A stretch of 64,000 nt of DNA from the NCBI GenBank assembly GCA_951217055.1, contig OX578277.1, forward strand, positions 113,588,514 through 113,652,513, given 5' to 3'. Below, one piece after another: positions 33,159-44,284 of this stretch. This DNA comes from Gerris lacustris (taxonomy: Eukaryota; Arthropoda; Insecta; Hemiptera; Gerridae). The notes under the pieces are model-generated. The model was not told where the DNA came from. It did no database searches and was given only the letters and a program-made list of their open reading frames with translations. The translations under genes were made by a program, and so were the position numbers. Each line of letters starts with the position of its first letter. Position 1 is the first letter of the stretch.

Positions 33159-34118
33159 GAGGTTGACCAAGAAGTCATGAACACGGAAGAAACGGAAAGC
33201 TTAACTTCGTTTAAAATCGGAACTTCCGAGTAGTGCCGAAGTCAGTACAGTCGGGTGCTAAGACAATACCCATTTCTAGTTTGTATGACATGCGCAGTTA
33301 CGTCAAATCTGACGAATAACAACAAGAAGAAGGTTTCAAATCTGTTAGGTTTCCTGTTTTGTTTGTTTTTATACAATACGAATTATAGTCACAACTGTCA
33401 CACAACAATTTTGATTTTGTACCATTCACCATGATGATGCAAATGCAAAGAACACTACAAATAATGGGGTTGGAACAAACCTAATATTTATTTGTTATTT
33501 TAAAATTGATTGCTCTCCATGACAATTAACCAAAATAATATTAGCGAATTTATTGTTTGCTTTTCCCCATTATATTTTTTATAAATAAAATAACCAGGAA
33601 AACTTATCTTAGAATCTCATTATTTGTATAATTTCTTCCAAATTTTGAATTCGTGTTACTATCCATGTTTTTAATAATACCAGGAAATTTAATTTACCAA
33701 AGAGAAAATTGCCTAAAACAATCCGAGAGAGGTAATAGTACAAATAATAATTCACAAAAAATGATTAACTAAAATCCAGAAATAAGGAAAGTAACAAATA
33801 AAAAAGTAACAAATCAAACTCAGAAATAAAGAGGAAGAAAAAAATCGATTAAGAAAAAAGAAAATTTATTTAGATTTAAAGAATATTATTGTGAATAATC
33901 AATAAATAATAATAAAAAGATATTATCGTATATTATTGTGATTTCTTATCAGGTACAGTGTTGCCTGTTGCAAAAATATAGAAGTTATCAAAAATAAAAT
34001 TATTAATAACAAAAGAACAACACTGTATTTTTTGACAGTGGTGTATTTTAATAAAAACTGACAGTACATGGCGACACTAGCGCACTCCTCACATTTCCAT
34101 GACTTCTTGGTCGACCTC
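33159..34118. mobile_element. TA-target TIR element, 960 bp
   Basis: The left end is GAGGTTGACCAAGAAGTCAT. The right end read inward is GAGGTCGACCAAGAAGTCAT. It is flanked by TA on both sides, and the empty site in copy B (38304-38305, CTATTACTACTTCAATT) has one TA. This fits the Tc1/mariner target rule. No transposase frame remains. The terminus of family K (GTTGGAACAAACCT) occurs inside at 33467-33484. Confidence 0.9.
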
Positions 34119-35397
34119 TAGTTCAATTAATTAGTGGATTGTCATAAATCATAAATAAAATACAAACCAGATTCGACAAAACTGCAATCGTCATCGTCAG
34201 TGTAGTGATTAATAAAATGGGTTTTTTTTTTCTTTTCTGCTTTAACCTAATGCCTAATATTAATTATTTATTGCTTATTGCAAATTTATATTCTTAATGC
34301 CTCCAATTGCTTATTGCACACTCTATTTCTTAATGCCTCTTTCTTAATCTTTCCTAATGTTTTCTTTTTTAATTGGGTGTTAAATAGAATAATGGAAGGG
34401 ATGTGAGTTTTTATTGGTTGATTAATTAGACTGATGAAATTAATGTGTGTTTTTATTGGTTGAATAATAGACTAATCAAGAGTTTGTTATTGTTTATTTG
34501 GTTGATTAAATATTAGACAAATGAAAATAATTTGTTTGTTTTTATCGGTTAATTAATTTTAATTAATGAATATAATAATGTGTATTTTTATAGTTTGTTT
34601 AACAAACTAATATAATTAATATTTCAGTTTTTTTCTTAAGGCTGTTAAGAAACAACACTGCTATAAATTTATAATGTAAAGTCAAAGATACGTGAGTGAT
34701 GTAAAATCGAGAGTGTACTTTTAATGTAAAACACGGAATAACATTGCAGAGAAGAAAAGAAAAGCCATGAATTTCTAAACTAATGTAATGTTTAGATTTA
34801 TTCATAAGATTGTAAGAGTGACAGGCTTTACATGGGCTAGACCATGTTTAATGTATAATAAATGAATGGAGGCAACCTCACACTTTGCCTTCACACTTTG
34901 TAGTGTGAACATGACTAATGACGCTTCACAATTTTATTGGTTCAAGATTTCACACTAGTGCCCCCCCTTTTAGCTCTCAGAATTACAAAAAAATGGCTCG
35001 TATTTCAGAAGCGAGATAGTTAGAGGGTGGTTGTATTTTGGCTTTATAAGGCCCCTGGAATAGAAAAGCTGGGATTATGACAAATGATTCCGGCAATGGA
35101 ATATTTCCGTCAGATCGGGTTGGAAGGGATGGAAAGGCGAAGCGGTTTTGCGGCAACCCTCCCCCCCTCCCTCCTTTTCAAGTCTCGAATTTCCGAATCC
35201 ACAAAATTACCCGGGAAAACAAGGCGCGGTAAAACGCTCACTCTTATAGGCCGAGCGGTGCAATGAATCACAAACTGCGGTCCGAAACTAAAATATTGTT
35301 TTATTCCGATGCAGACCAAACATTATAAAACTCTATATTAAGTTGAGATTTATTAGAAACTCATAGCTAACCACGGTACTCCTATGTATTCATACTA

Positions 35398-35599
35398 AAC
35401 CAAATTAATCGAGTACTAACACTCGCTCAACCTTGTATTGGAAACGCCGTGAATTCGTGTTTATGTAAGGGATTTTCTAGTAAAGATGTAAGTGTGGTCT
35501 ACACACTACACACACGTAAGTGAAAATTTACAACGAAGTGAAACTTTACAGCGTTTTAATGCAAGGTTGAGTGAGTGTTAGTACTCGATTAATTTGGTT
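35398..35599. mobile_element. MITE with 38-bp terminal inverted repeats (copy A)
   Basis: The arms begin AACCAAATTAATCGAGTACT and end at CAACCTTG, and are perfect or nearly perfect inverted copies around a 130-bp centre. The same element sits at 40146-40347 in copy B, so it predates the duplication. Confidence 0.8.
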
Positions 35600-36010
35600 T
35601 TTCAGCGAAAAATTTGGGCGATCAGCGAGCAATGGCGAACTGATCGCAAATAATTTTTTTTTTAATTTGTTTTGTTGGGTATCATTTTAAAGGTATTCAA
35701 AAATAAATCACAAATTTATAACACTTTTTCCAAATGACGGCTATTATACTCCCAAAATTGTGCCCAAAAAATGCTCTCCCCCCCTTCCCCCACCCCACTC
35801 ACAAACCAATAAGGACTGGTCCTAAAAACGTGAAAAAAAAATTGCAAAATATACATCTCTTTTCGCCAATGATATTTCCGGGAGTTCATTTAAAAATGTC
35901 AAATTTTGAAAGTTTGGGTTCCCATAACCATGGTGATATTTTTTTGTCATTTTTGAATGGAGTATTATTGTCAAGGAATTGAAAAGTAAATCACAAATAT
36001 GTATCAAGTT
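35600..36010 (+). repeat. Dispersed repeat family H (copy A)
   Basis: Matches 40348-40760 almost perfectly and 58140-58440 distantly on the opposite strand (AATAAGGACTGG, GGGAGTT, CCATAACCATGG blocks). An 82-codon plus-strand frame (35734-35982) is identical in both near copies but is disrupted in the distant one, so it is not evidence of a gene. Confidence 0.6.
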
Positions 36011-37224
36011 TTTTTTTTTTTTTAAATAGCTACTGTTTTACCTCCAAAGTAATCAAAAATGTTCTTATCTAAAATTCTAAAAGAAAATATGTGTACTTAG
36101 CTCCTCCAAAGTGCATTTTTTAAATTTATTTTTTTTTTTTTTTGTTAGAAAAAAACAATGTACGAAATATGAATTTTTATGACCGAAGAAACTCATTTAG
36201 TAGCTTGCTATCAAGTACTTGACGGGATTTTTAGATATAGTTTTTTTTATTTATTTAGGTACTATTAGTTATTCTATTATAAACGTATAATAGTTATTTT
36301 TGCACCTAGGGAATAATGTAAGATATTATTTCCCACGCGTGCTGAGTTGATTCCTGAGGCTTTGCCTCAGGAATTGTACTAGGGATTGCAGAATTCAGGC
36401 AACCCTTCAATTTTCAATTGCCTTTACTGAATTATAACTATACGACATTTCTTAACTTAATAATTATTTTCATGGACAAGAGATGAAGTTGATTAATTTT
36501 AATTACAAAAAACGTTGTCTGCTATGATACTGTTCCGGTTGAAGGAATAAGGAAATATAATTTTGTTTTTTAAGCTGTGGTAATTTGGAATATTTGTTAA
36601 GGGAAGGGGCGACATTCTGTTGAACAATGCAAATGTCAGAGTTGAAAAGGTGCGCCACTGTTTGCAGGTGTTTGAACAAGGCACGGAGATAGTAGACTGG
36701 AGTGACCTATGTAAACAGCAGGCTCTAGTCCAGTCGAGTTTACATGGTTTATCTTCTATTTACATGGATAACAGTGTGGCTGGAAGCACAAGTCGCTTTC
36801 CACTCTCAGTTTCCCTCTCCAAATAACCGCTTTCCTTTCATTTCACGTCCAAACTAACTCCTAAAATTCATATTCAATATTGCTTTAATGGATTCAATCA
36901 TTAATTTAGTATTGTCGACTAATGTACTAATATTCGTATTTTTATTGGCTGCCTAATACAATCAATAGAATAATCAAAATGAACGTGAACAGTTAAAGAT
37001 ATTAAATAATAGATTGTGCGTGAAGTCTCACGTAAAAAAGGTTTCGTTGGTATTGTGAACATAAAATTAGTATAAGGGAGGGGGTGAGGGGGATTTGGAA
37101 TTTTTTAAGTATTTGTAATATCAGGAATTATCATTTTTATTCTTTTATCAATTAGCATTTTTGATTCCCAGTTAATCAGATCAAAATGCTATTCTTATTT
37201 TTTTTGTGGCCCAGCCAATTTGTT

Positions 37225-37490
37225 AATTTTTAATACGTTTTTATTAGCTTGCATTCTTGTTTGTTTGTTTGTTTGTTTTTCCGGTACAAATCTGGCAATC
37301 GTTTTCTAACTAACTTCCCGAATAGCTAGACATTTGAAACTTTTAGCATAGCTCATACACGATAACAATGCATTATTTTAATACTTCTAGCCATCTTTCA
37401 GCAGAATTTAATTAGTTTTCAGCAAATTTTGCTGTGCGGAAAGTTAGTTCGGAAAAAATCCGCAAGTTATTTTATTTGTTTTGCCATATC
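37225..37490 (+). repeat. Dispersed repeat family O, copy 2
   Basis: Matches 25655-25915. Absent from copy A, so it probably entered after the duplication. Confidence 0.7.
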
Positions 37491-38005
37491 CAATACTAAC
37501 GCAATCTTCATTTTGACGGGTCTTAAATTTGTAATTGATAAACATTGAATGACAGCAAAACAGGAAATATCGATTATATTATTTCAAATATATCGATGGC
37601 ATGCTTTAGATTTGGTGTTGGGGAGGTCCGTTGTACAAAGATTTGTCCTTTTATATGTTTAAGATCAGCTCTCTGGATGGTTGTCATTTATTTAAAGTAA
37701 ATAAATTCGGAACTATTTTTTTTTTCACTAACATTATATATTATATAACAATAACAATTATATTATCAATATTACACACGATTCAACAGAAAATTTAAAA
37801 ACGTAGTATATAAAAAGTTCTTTTTATCTCGAAATTATTATTTTTTTTTTTTTAACAGCAGAAATATAGTTTTTGTTTTAGGGGGGGGGGGGGACACGCA
37901 AAATCTTGATGTCTTTTTACAAAGTGACATCGAAAATATATACACTTTCCACAAGTGTTATATATTTTTGTATTCTACTCTTCAATACCTTTAATTTGAT
38001 ATCCA

Positions 38006-38053
<48 letters not shown>

Positions 38054-38451
38054 TCGCGTGACGTGAACTATCTACCATTTTGGATTTGAAGAGCTGATTA
38101 TTTTGAGTTCGCTATATTTTTTCTGTGTGCGCATCAACGTCAAAACAATCTTTAATACTGAAAATATCCACGTTTTTTTCTCTTTTGATTCAAATGTTAT
38201 TGGAACCGAACAGAGTGACAGATAGACAGACACAGGAACGAAACTATAAGGGTTTCTTTTTTTTTTTTTGTTTTACAAACGAAACTCTAAAAAACTCTAT
38301 TACTACTTCAATTAATCAGTAGATTGTCATAAAGCATAAATAAAATACATAAACATAAAATACACAACAGTTTCGACAACACCATCATCATCATCGTCAG
38401 TATATTGATTAACAGAATGAGATGTATTTTGTTCTTTGCTGCTCATTACTT

Positions 38452-38975
38452 AATGCCTAATATGCCTAATATTAATTGCCTAATATGCATAATATTAATT
38501 GCCTAATATGCATAATATTAATTGCCTAATATGCATAATATTAATTGCCTAATATGCATAATATTAATTGCCTAATATGCATAATATTAATTGCCTAATA
38601 TGCATAATATTAATTGCCTAATATGCATAATATTAATTGCCTAATATGCATAATATTAATTGCCTAATATGCATAATATTAATTGCCTAATATGCATAAT
38701 ATTAATTGCCTAATATGCATAATATTAATTGCATAATATTAATTGCATAATATGCATAACATTAATTGCCTAATATGCATAATATTATTTGCCTAATATG
38801 CATAATATTATTTGCCTAATATGCATAACATTAATTGCCTAATATGCATAATATTATTTGCCTAATATGCATAATATTATTTGCCTAATATGCATAATAT
38901 TATTTGCCTAATATGCATAACATTAATTGCCTAATATGCATAATATTATTTGCCTAATATGCATAATATTAATTC
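38452..38975 (+). repeat. 23-bp minisatellite, about 22 units
   Basis: The unit is ATTGCCTAATATGCATAATA plus TTA, with A/T and T/C variants that form blocks (TTAATT versus TTATTT versus ACATTA). Copy A has a single related TAATGCCTAATATTAATT at about 34248, so the expansion belongs to copy B only. Confidence 0.9.
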
Positions 38976-40145
38976 TTGACACAACCTATTTCCAAATGTC
39001 TCTTATTTATTGCTTATTGCACACTCTATTTCCTAAATTCTTTTATCAATTGCTTATTGCACACCCTATTTCTTAATGTCTTTTTCTCAATCTTTCTTAA
39101 TGTTTTCATTTTTAATTGGGTGTTAAATAGAGTAATGGAAGGGATGTGAGTTTTTATTGGTTGATTAATTAGACTGATGAAATTAATGTGTTTTTATTGG
39201 TTGAATAATAGACTAATCAAGAGTTTGTTATTGTTTGTTTGGTTGATTAATATTAGACAAATGAAAATAATTTGTTTCTTTTTATCGGTTAATTAATTTT
39301 AATTAATGAATATAATAATGTGTATTTTTATAGTTTGTTTAACACACTGATAAAATTAATATTTCAGTGTTTTTCTTAAGGCTGTTAAGAAAGAACACTG
39401 CTTTAAATTTATAATGTAAAGTCAAAGATACGTGAGTGTTTGACAATGTAAAATCGAGAGTGTGCTTTTAATGTAAAACACGGAATAACATTGCAGAGAA
39501 GAAAAGAAAAGCCATGAATTTCTAAACTAATGTAATGTTTAGATTTATTTATAAGATTGTAAGAGTGACAGGCTTTACATGGGCTAGACCATGTTTAATG
39601 TATAATAAATGAAAAATAGAGGCAACTCACACTTAGCCTTCACAATTTATAGTGTGAACATGACTAATGACGCTTCACAATTTTATTGGTTCAAGATTTC
39701 ACACTAGTGCCCCCCCTTTTAGCTCTTAGAATTACAAAAAAATGGCTCGTATTTCAGAAGCGAGATAGTTAGAGGGTGGTTGTATTTTGGCTTTATAAGG
39801 CCCCTGGAATAGAAAAGCCGGGATTATGACAAATGATTCCGGCAATGGAATATTTCCGTCAGATCGGGTTGGGAGGGATGGAAAGGCGAAGCGGTTTTGC
39901 GGCAACCCTCCCCCCTCCCTCCTTTTCAAGTCTCGAATTTCCGAATCCACAAAATTACCCGGGATAACAAGGCGCGGTAAAACGCTCACTCTTATAGGCC
40001 GAGCGGTGCAATGAATCACAAACTGCGGTCCGAAACTAAAATATTGTTTTATTCCGATGCAGACCAAACATTATAAAACTCTATATTAAGTTGAGATTTA
40101 TTAGAAACTCATAGCTAACCACGGTACTCCTATGTATTCATACTA

Positions 40146-40347
40146 AACCAAATTAATCGAGTACTAACACTCGCTCAACCTTGTATTGGAAACGCCGTGA
40201 ATTCGTGTTTATGTAAGGGATTTTCTAGTAAAGATGTAAGTGTGGTCTACACACTACACACACGTAAGTGAAAATTTACAACGAAGTGAAACTTTACAGC
40301 GTTTTAATGCAAGGTTGAGTGAGTGTTAGTACTCGATTAATTTGGTT
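40146..40347. mobile_element. MITE with 38-bp terminal inverted repeats (copy B)
   Basis: The counterpart of 35398-35599, with the same arms and centre. Confidence 0.8.
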
Positions 40348-41047
40348 TTTCAGCGAAAAATTTGGGCGATCAGCGAGCAATGGCGAACTGATCGCAAATA
40401 ATTTTTTTTTTAATTTGTTTTGTTGGGTATCATTTTAAAGGTATTCAAAAATAAATCACAAATTTATAACACTTTTTCCAAATGACGGCTATTATACTCC
40501 CAAAATTGTGCCCAAAAAATGCTCTCCCCCCCTTCCCCCACCCCACTCACAAACCAATAAGGACTGGTCCTAAAAACGTGAAAAAAAAATTGCAAAATAT
40601 ACATCTCTTTTCGCCAATGATATTTCCGGGAGTTCATTTAAAAATGTCAAATTTTGAAAGTTTGGGTTCCCATAACCATGGTGATATTTTTTTGTCATTT
40701 TTGAATGGAGTATTATTGTCAAGGAATTGAAAAGTAAATCACAAATATGTATCAAGTTTTTTTTTTTTTTTTTTAAATAGCTACTGTTTTACCTCCAAAG
40801 TAATCAAAAATGTTCTTATCTAAAATTCTAAAAGAAAATATGTGTACTTAGCTCCTCCAAAGTGCATTTTTTAAATTTATTTTTTTTTTTTTTGTTAGAA
40901 AAAAACAATGTACGAAATATGAATTTTTATGACCGAAGAAACTCATTTAGTAGCTTGCTATCAAGTACTTGACGGGATTTTTAGATATAGTTTTTTTTAT
41001 TTATTTAGGTACTATTAGTTATTCTATTAAAAACGTATAATAGTTAT

Positions 41048-41790
41048 TTTTGCACCTAGGGAATAATGTAAGATATTATTTCCCACGCGTGCTGAGTTGA
41101 TTCCTGAGGCAAAGCCTCAGGAATCAAGGCAACTAAATCACGAGGCGAAGCCGAGGGTATTAGGTATTTTAATCCCCGAGGCGAAGCCGAGGGATTAACG
41201 TCAATTATCTCCCGAGGCGTAGCCGAGGGAGATAATTATAACTAGGGAATAATAATACATTATTCTCGAGGTACACACAACATTTTATCTCCAGAAAAAG
41301 CGCTGTATAAGATTTAATCAATAATGAAAACATTTGTATTTCTTTATTCAACGAATTAAATACAAAAATAAATCAATATAAATTATTGAGTATTTTAGGT
41401 CATTTTAAGGGGACAAGAAAAAGAAAAGATTTTAATATAAATGATTTAAAACAATTGATAATCACTTTTAAAGTAATACAAAAAAGTTCAACGAAAGCTA
41501 AACAAAAGTAAACAAAGCATCGTAGAATGACTCGCAATACAGCTGGGAGTTTTAAAGCAGTGTTGCCAACCTGATTTCAATCAATTCACTATATTTGTCA
41601 TTCATTCTCTACTATTTAAATAATAATTAGGTTGGTGAACGTGGATTATAATCCCGTTTTTACATTATTTCCCTGTTTTCACATTATTTCCCCGATTTTA
41701 AGAATGGGGATGAAAAGACCAACATTATTCCCTATAAACTAGCCCTGAAAAGTTACTTTTCGTCCCTATTCAAGATAAATATTAATATAC
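41048..41790 (+). repeat. Dispersed repeat family D, plus-strand copy
   Basis: Starts TTGCACCTAGGGAATAATGT. It contains three spaced GAGGCGWAGCCGAGGG units (41143-41240), each able to fold, then AACATTTTATCTCCAG, and ends with blocks AAAAGACC and CCCTATTCAAG corresponding to 50330-50400. The breakpoint of the segmental duplication lies in its first 80 bases. Confidence 0.75.
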
Positions 41791-43084
41791 ATGAATAAAC
41801 CTTACCATTGACATATGTAACTAGTTGGTTATCACTTCCCATAAGCAGCTTTGGGTGTTCACATAGCGAGGGGGGGGGGCACATTTCTGGTGGTCACCCT
41901 TTTCATTTGTGGCCATGCTGTTAACATAAATTATAAGAAAGCCAACTGTTCTTTGATCCGAGTTATCGAGGGTCATTGTGTTTTCGTATTATTTCCACAG
42001 GTCTATCTTTCTATTTGCGCTTGTAATAAATTTATGAAATTATAAAGGGACATTATGGACAGCCTGTTTATTTACTGTTTAATTTATGGTATAAACTACT
42101 TTAACTCCAGAATTCTTAGGTTATTTCCCCTTATTTTTTTCCACAAGACAAGACACCCTACCTGAAAATTCAGGCACCCTTGAAGTATTGAAATGGGCGT
42201 GGTTATGGTCGTAAATAAGGGTTTTTTGCAGCAAAGGTGAGTGGAGGAACTATACTTCATTCCTATTCATTCGTTTTGATTCACATCTCACATTTTTTCT
42301 CCCCTGATTTTCTTTTGCCGACTCTTTGCCTTCATTCTCTGTTACATTCGGAAGTTATGATTATAATAATAAAAAAAAAAGGAGAGAACTATATCGGGAG
42401 AGGCAGCGAAACGACTCTGTGTACAAATGAAGCTGAACCGCTAAATGAGGCGGAAGATAAATAAATACTCTCGCGGATGAGGTGAGGAGGGGGGCAAGAG
42501 AGGATTATATGAAATAATGGAAGTAGGGGGAGGGGGTGACGTAGCCTTGATCTATGATCTCAATAAACAAACTTTTCAGATGCCAAAAATTGCGGCCCCC
42601 CCCCTGAGACCCCTCGCTTCACCGTTTGCTGGCAATATTCCAAATGTCACCTGCAAAAATGCTTTTGGCGCCCTCATATATCTAAAGTTTTTCCTTTTCT
42701 TTTCTTTTATTTTTTTTTACATTTCTTTTTATCTTAACAATTTCGAAACTGATATAAAAAAAAAATAAAAGAAATCCGACTTTTAACATAAATTTAATAA
42801 AGTTATAATGTCTTATAACTGCATTTTCTTTAGCAAATAGGTCTCTTCAATATCCGAGTTATATATTTATGTTATTTTTAAAAATAAGGCAACTGTAAGA
42901 TAATTTAACCTAAGGTAATTTGAGATTATACGACCCGCTACTCTTATAAAAAGACAAATTTTCTAGCCCGTTATTGACTTATGACTTATGACTGAGGGGA
43001 GTCTGGGAGGGGTTATAATTTAAATATAAGGATTCAGTGATGCTTTTAGGGCAGAAAGAAAAGTTTTCTTATATCATGATATAT
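41791..43084. other. No recognisable gene
   Basis: Short frames only (64 to 83 codons), with poly-G (41871-41879), poly-C (42598-42605) and T-rich tracts. Nothing repeated elsewhere in the window was noticed. Confidence 0.4.
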
Positions 43085-43092
43085 TATATCAG

Positions 43093-43155
<63 letters not shown>

Positions 43156-43290
43156 GAAAGCTTTATTTATAAAAGATTTTTATTTTTATTTTTTTATTTT
43201 ATTTTTAACAATATAAGCCTACCCCATGGCCTCTCAGGGGCGTCAGGGGAAGGTTACATAATTACAAAAGTGCAGAATGTGTGAAAAAAA
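43085..43290 (-). repeat. (TAA)n tract joined to LINE-like 3' UTR, minus strand
   Basis: Read on the minus strand, AATAAAGCTTTCTATTATTA continues into about 23 ATT units. This resembles the 3' ends at 799-840 and 17078-17120. The adjoining A/T-rich part with CCCCATGGCCTCTCAGGGGC may be UTR. No protein remains. Confidence 0.5.
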
Positions 43291-43688
43291 AAAATAAAAA
43301 TAAAAAAAAAAAAAATGAATGAATAAATAAAAGCAAACAAGCAAAATAAAAGATAAGTAGCTGAGTAGAGAAAATATGAATGTCTCACATATATTATATT
43401 GGGTTTATAAGAGAAGTATTATTCCTCTTCAGGGGGGTTTGTGTTAGTAGGTTTTAGTCATGCAGGTTATTTTGTATGTGTTGGTGTTTATTTTTTAGGT
43501 AAAAGTTCATTTTAACGTGTTTTAAGTCGAGTTAAAGTTTTAGTAAAGTAATAATCAGTTCAACGATGGAGAGTAGTAATAAGTATTGTGAGAGGTGTTA
43601 AAAGCAGCCAAGGAAATCAGGGCAAATATGATCTACTATCTGATTGATATTGACTTTATATATTGCTCCTGGCTTGGCCGAGCCGAGG

Positions 43689-43857
43689 CCACTGTGGCGT
43701 AGCTAGACCATTAGGGGCCCCCCTACAAGAAATTTTCAGGGCCCCCTCGCCAGAGAAAATCGCTGAGCAAAAAAAAAAAGGATAGTAATTCCAGTTATTT
43801 CTGGATTGGGGGGCCCCCCGCAATGTGGGCCCGCGCGGGCCCATAGTTACGCCACTG
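43689..43857. mobile_element. hAT-type MITE with CAGTGGCGTA ends, about 170 bp
   Basis: The right end read inward is CAGTGGCGTAACTATGGGCC. The left end is CTGTGGCGTAGCTAGACC, with one mismatch in the CAG. GGGGGCCCC-type palindromes occupy both sub-terminal regions. The CAGTGGCGTAxCTA terminus is widespread in animal hAT families. A clean 8-bp duplication is not visible. Confidence 0.7.
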
Positions 43858-44284
43858 CAAGAACACCGACGGAAAGGAGGCCTGATTCAAAGCTTTACTA
43901 ACTTTGTATATTGTAATGTGTATGTAAATTCAGTAATTAAAGTTATCTATTAAATACTGTCTGTAAGTAGTTGATTTCTTTAAATAATTGATAAATGGAG
44001 TGCAAGTGCCACTTGTCTGCAGCTCTGTGTAGTCCTCAGTCGAAAGCTGGGATTTGCATAAGTATTGTTTTCTGTTGTAACAGAGGACTGGCCAGACAGC
44101 TACGAAGTGAAAGTTGTCCTCTCGTGCTTTCATGTTGCACATAGAGCAAAATGTTGTCTGAACTTCACGACCGATGAGGTCCGATGTGTGCGCTTCTAAC
44201 TTTACTTTAATTTAGATTAATTCTAATTCAGCTAAACACTGTTATATGGCGAAGCAATTCAACAAATTATAAATCAGATAGGAG

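Larger units (their letters stand above)
30104..36374 (+). repeat. Tandem segmental duplication, copy A
   Basis: Begins TGTACTAGGGATTGTAG and ends in the palindrome CCTGAGGC-TTT-GCCTCAGG plus AAT. It is collinear with copy B once insertions are removed: 30104-30655 with 36375-36935, 30925-31030 with 36970-37080, 32761-33158 with 37879-38305, 34119-36374 with 38304-41124. The last 1.4 kb is almost identical between copies. The first part is near 95 percent by eye. Inserted only in A are the right inverted arm and LINE tail (30660-30925), the LINE (31031-32760) and the TA-target element (33159-34118). No gene is present. Confidence 0.9.
36375..41124 (+). repeat. Tandem segmental duplication, copy B
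   Basis: Abuts copy A directly. It ends with CCTGAGGC-AAA-GCCTCAGG plus AAT and continues into the intact family D repeat, which therefore marks the original right flank. Copy-specific features are about 800 bp of repeat between two G-rich tracts (37080-37878) including family O, a 43-base A run (38008-38050), and the 23-bp minisatellite. Equivalents of the MITE and family H are retained. Confidence 0.9.

Noticed and set aside
35734..35982. 82-codon frame identical in two places (also 40482-40730)
   Set aside because: Identity reflects the recent segmental duplication. The diverged family H copy at 58140-58440 does not keep the frame.
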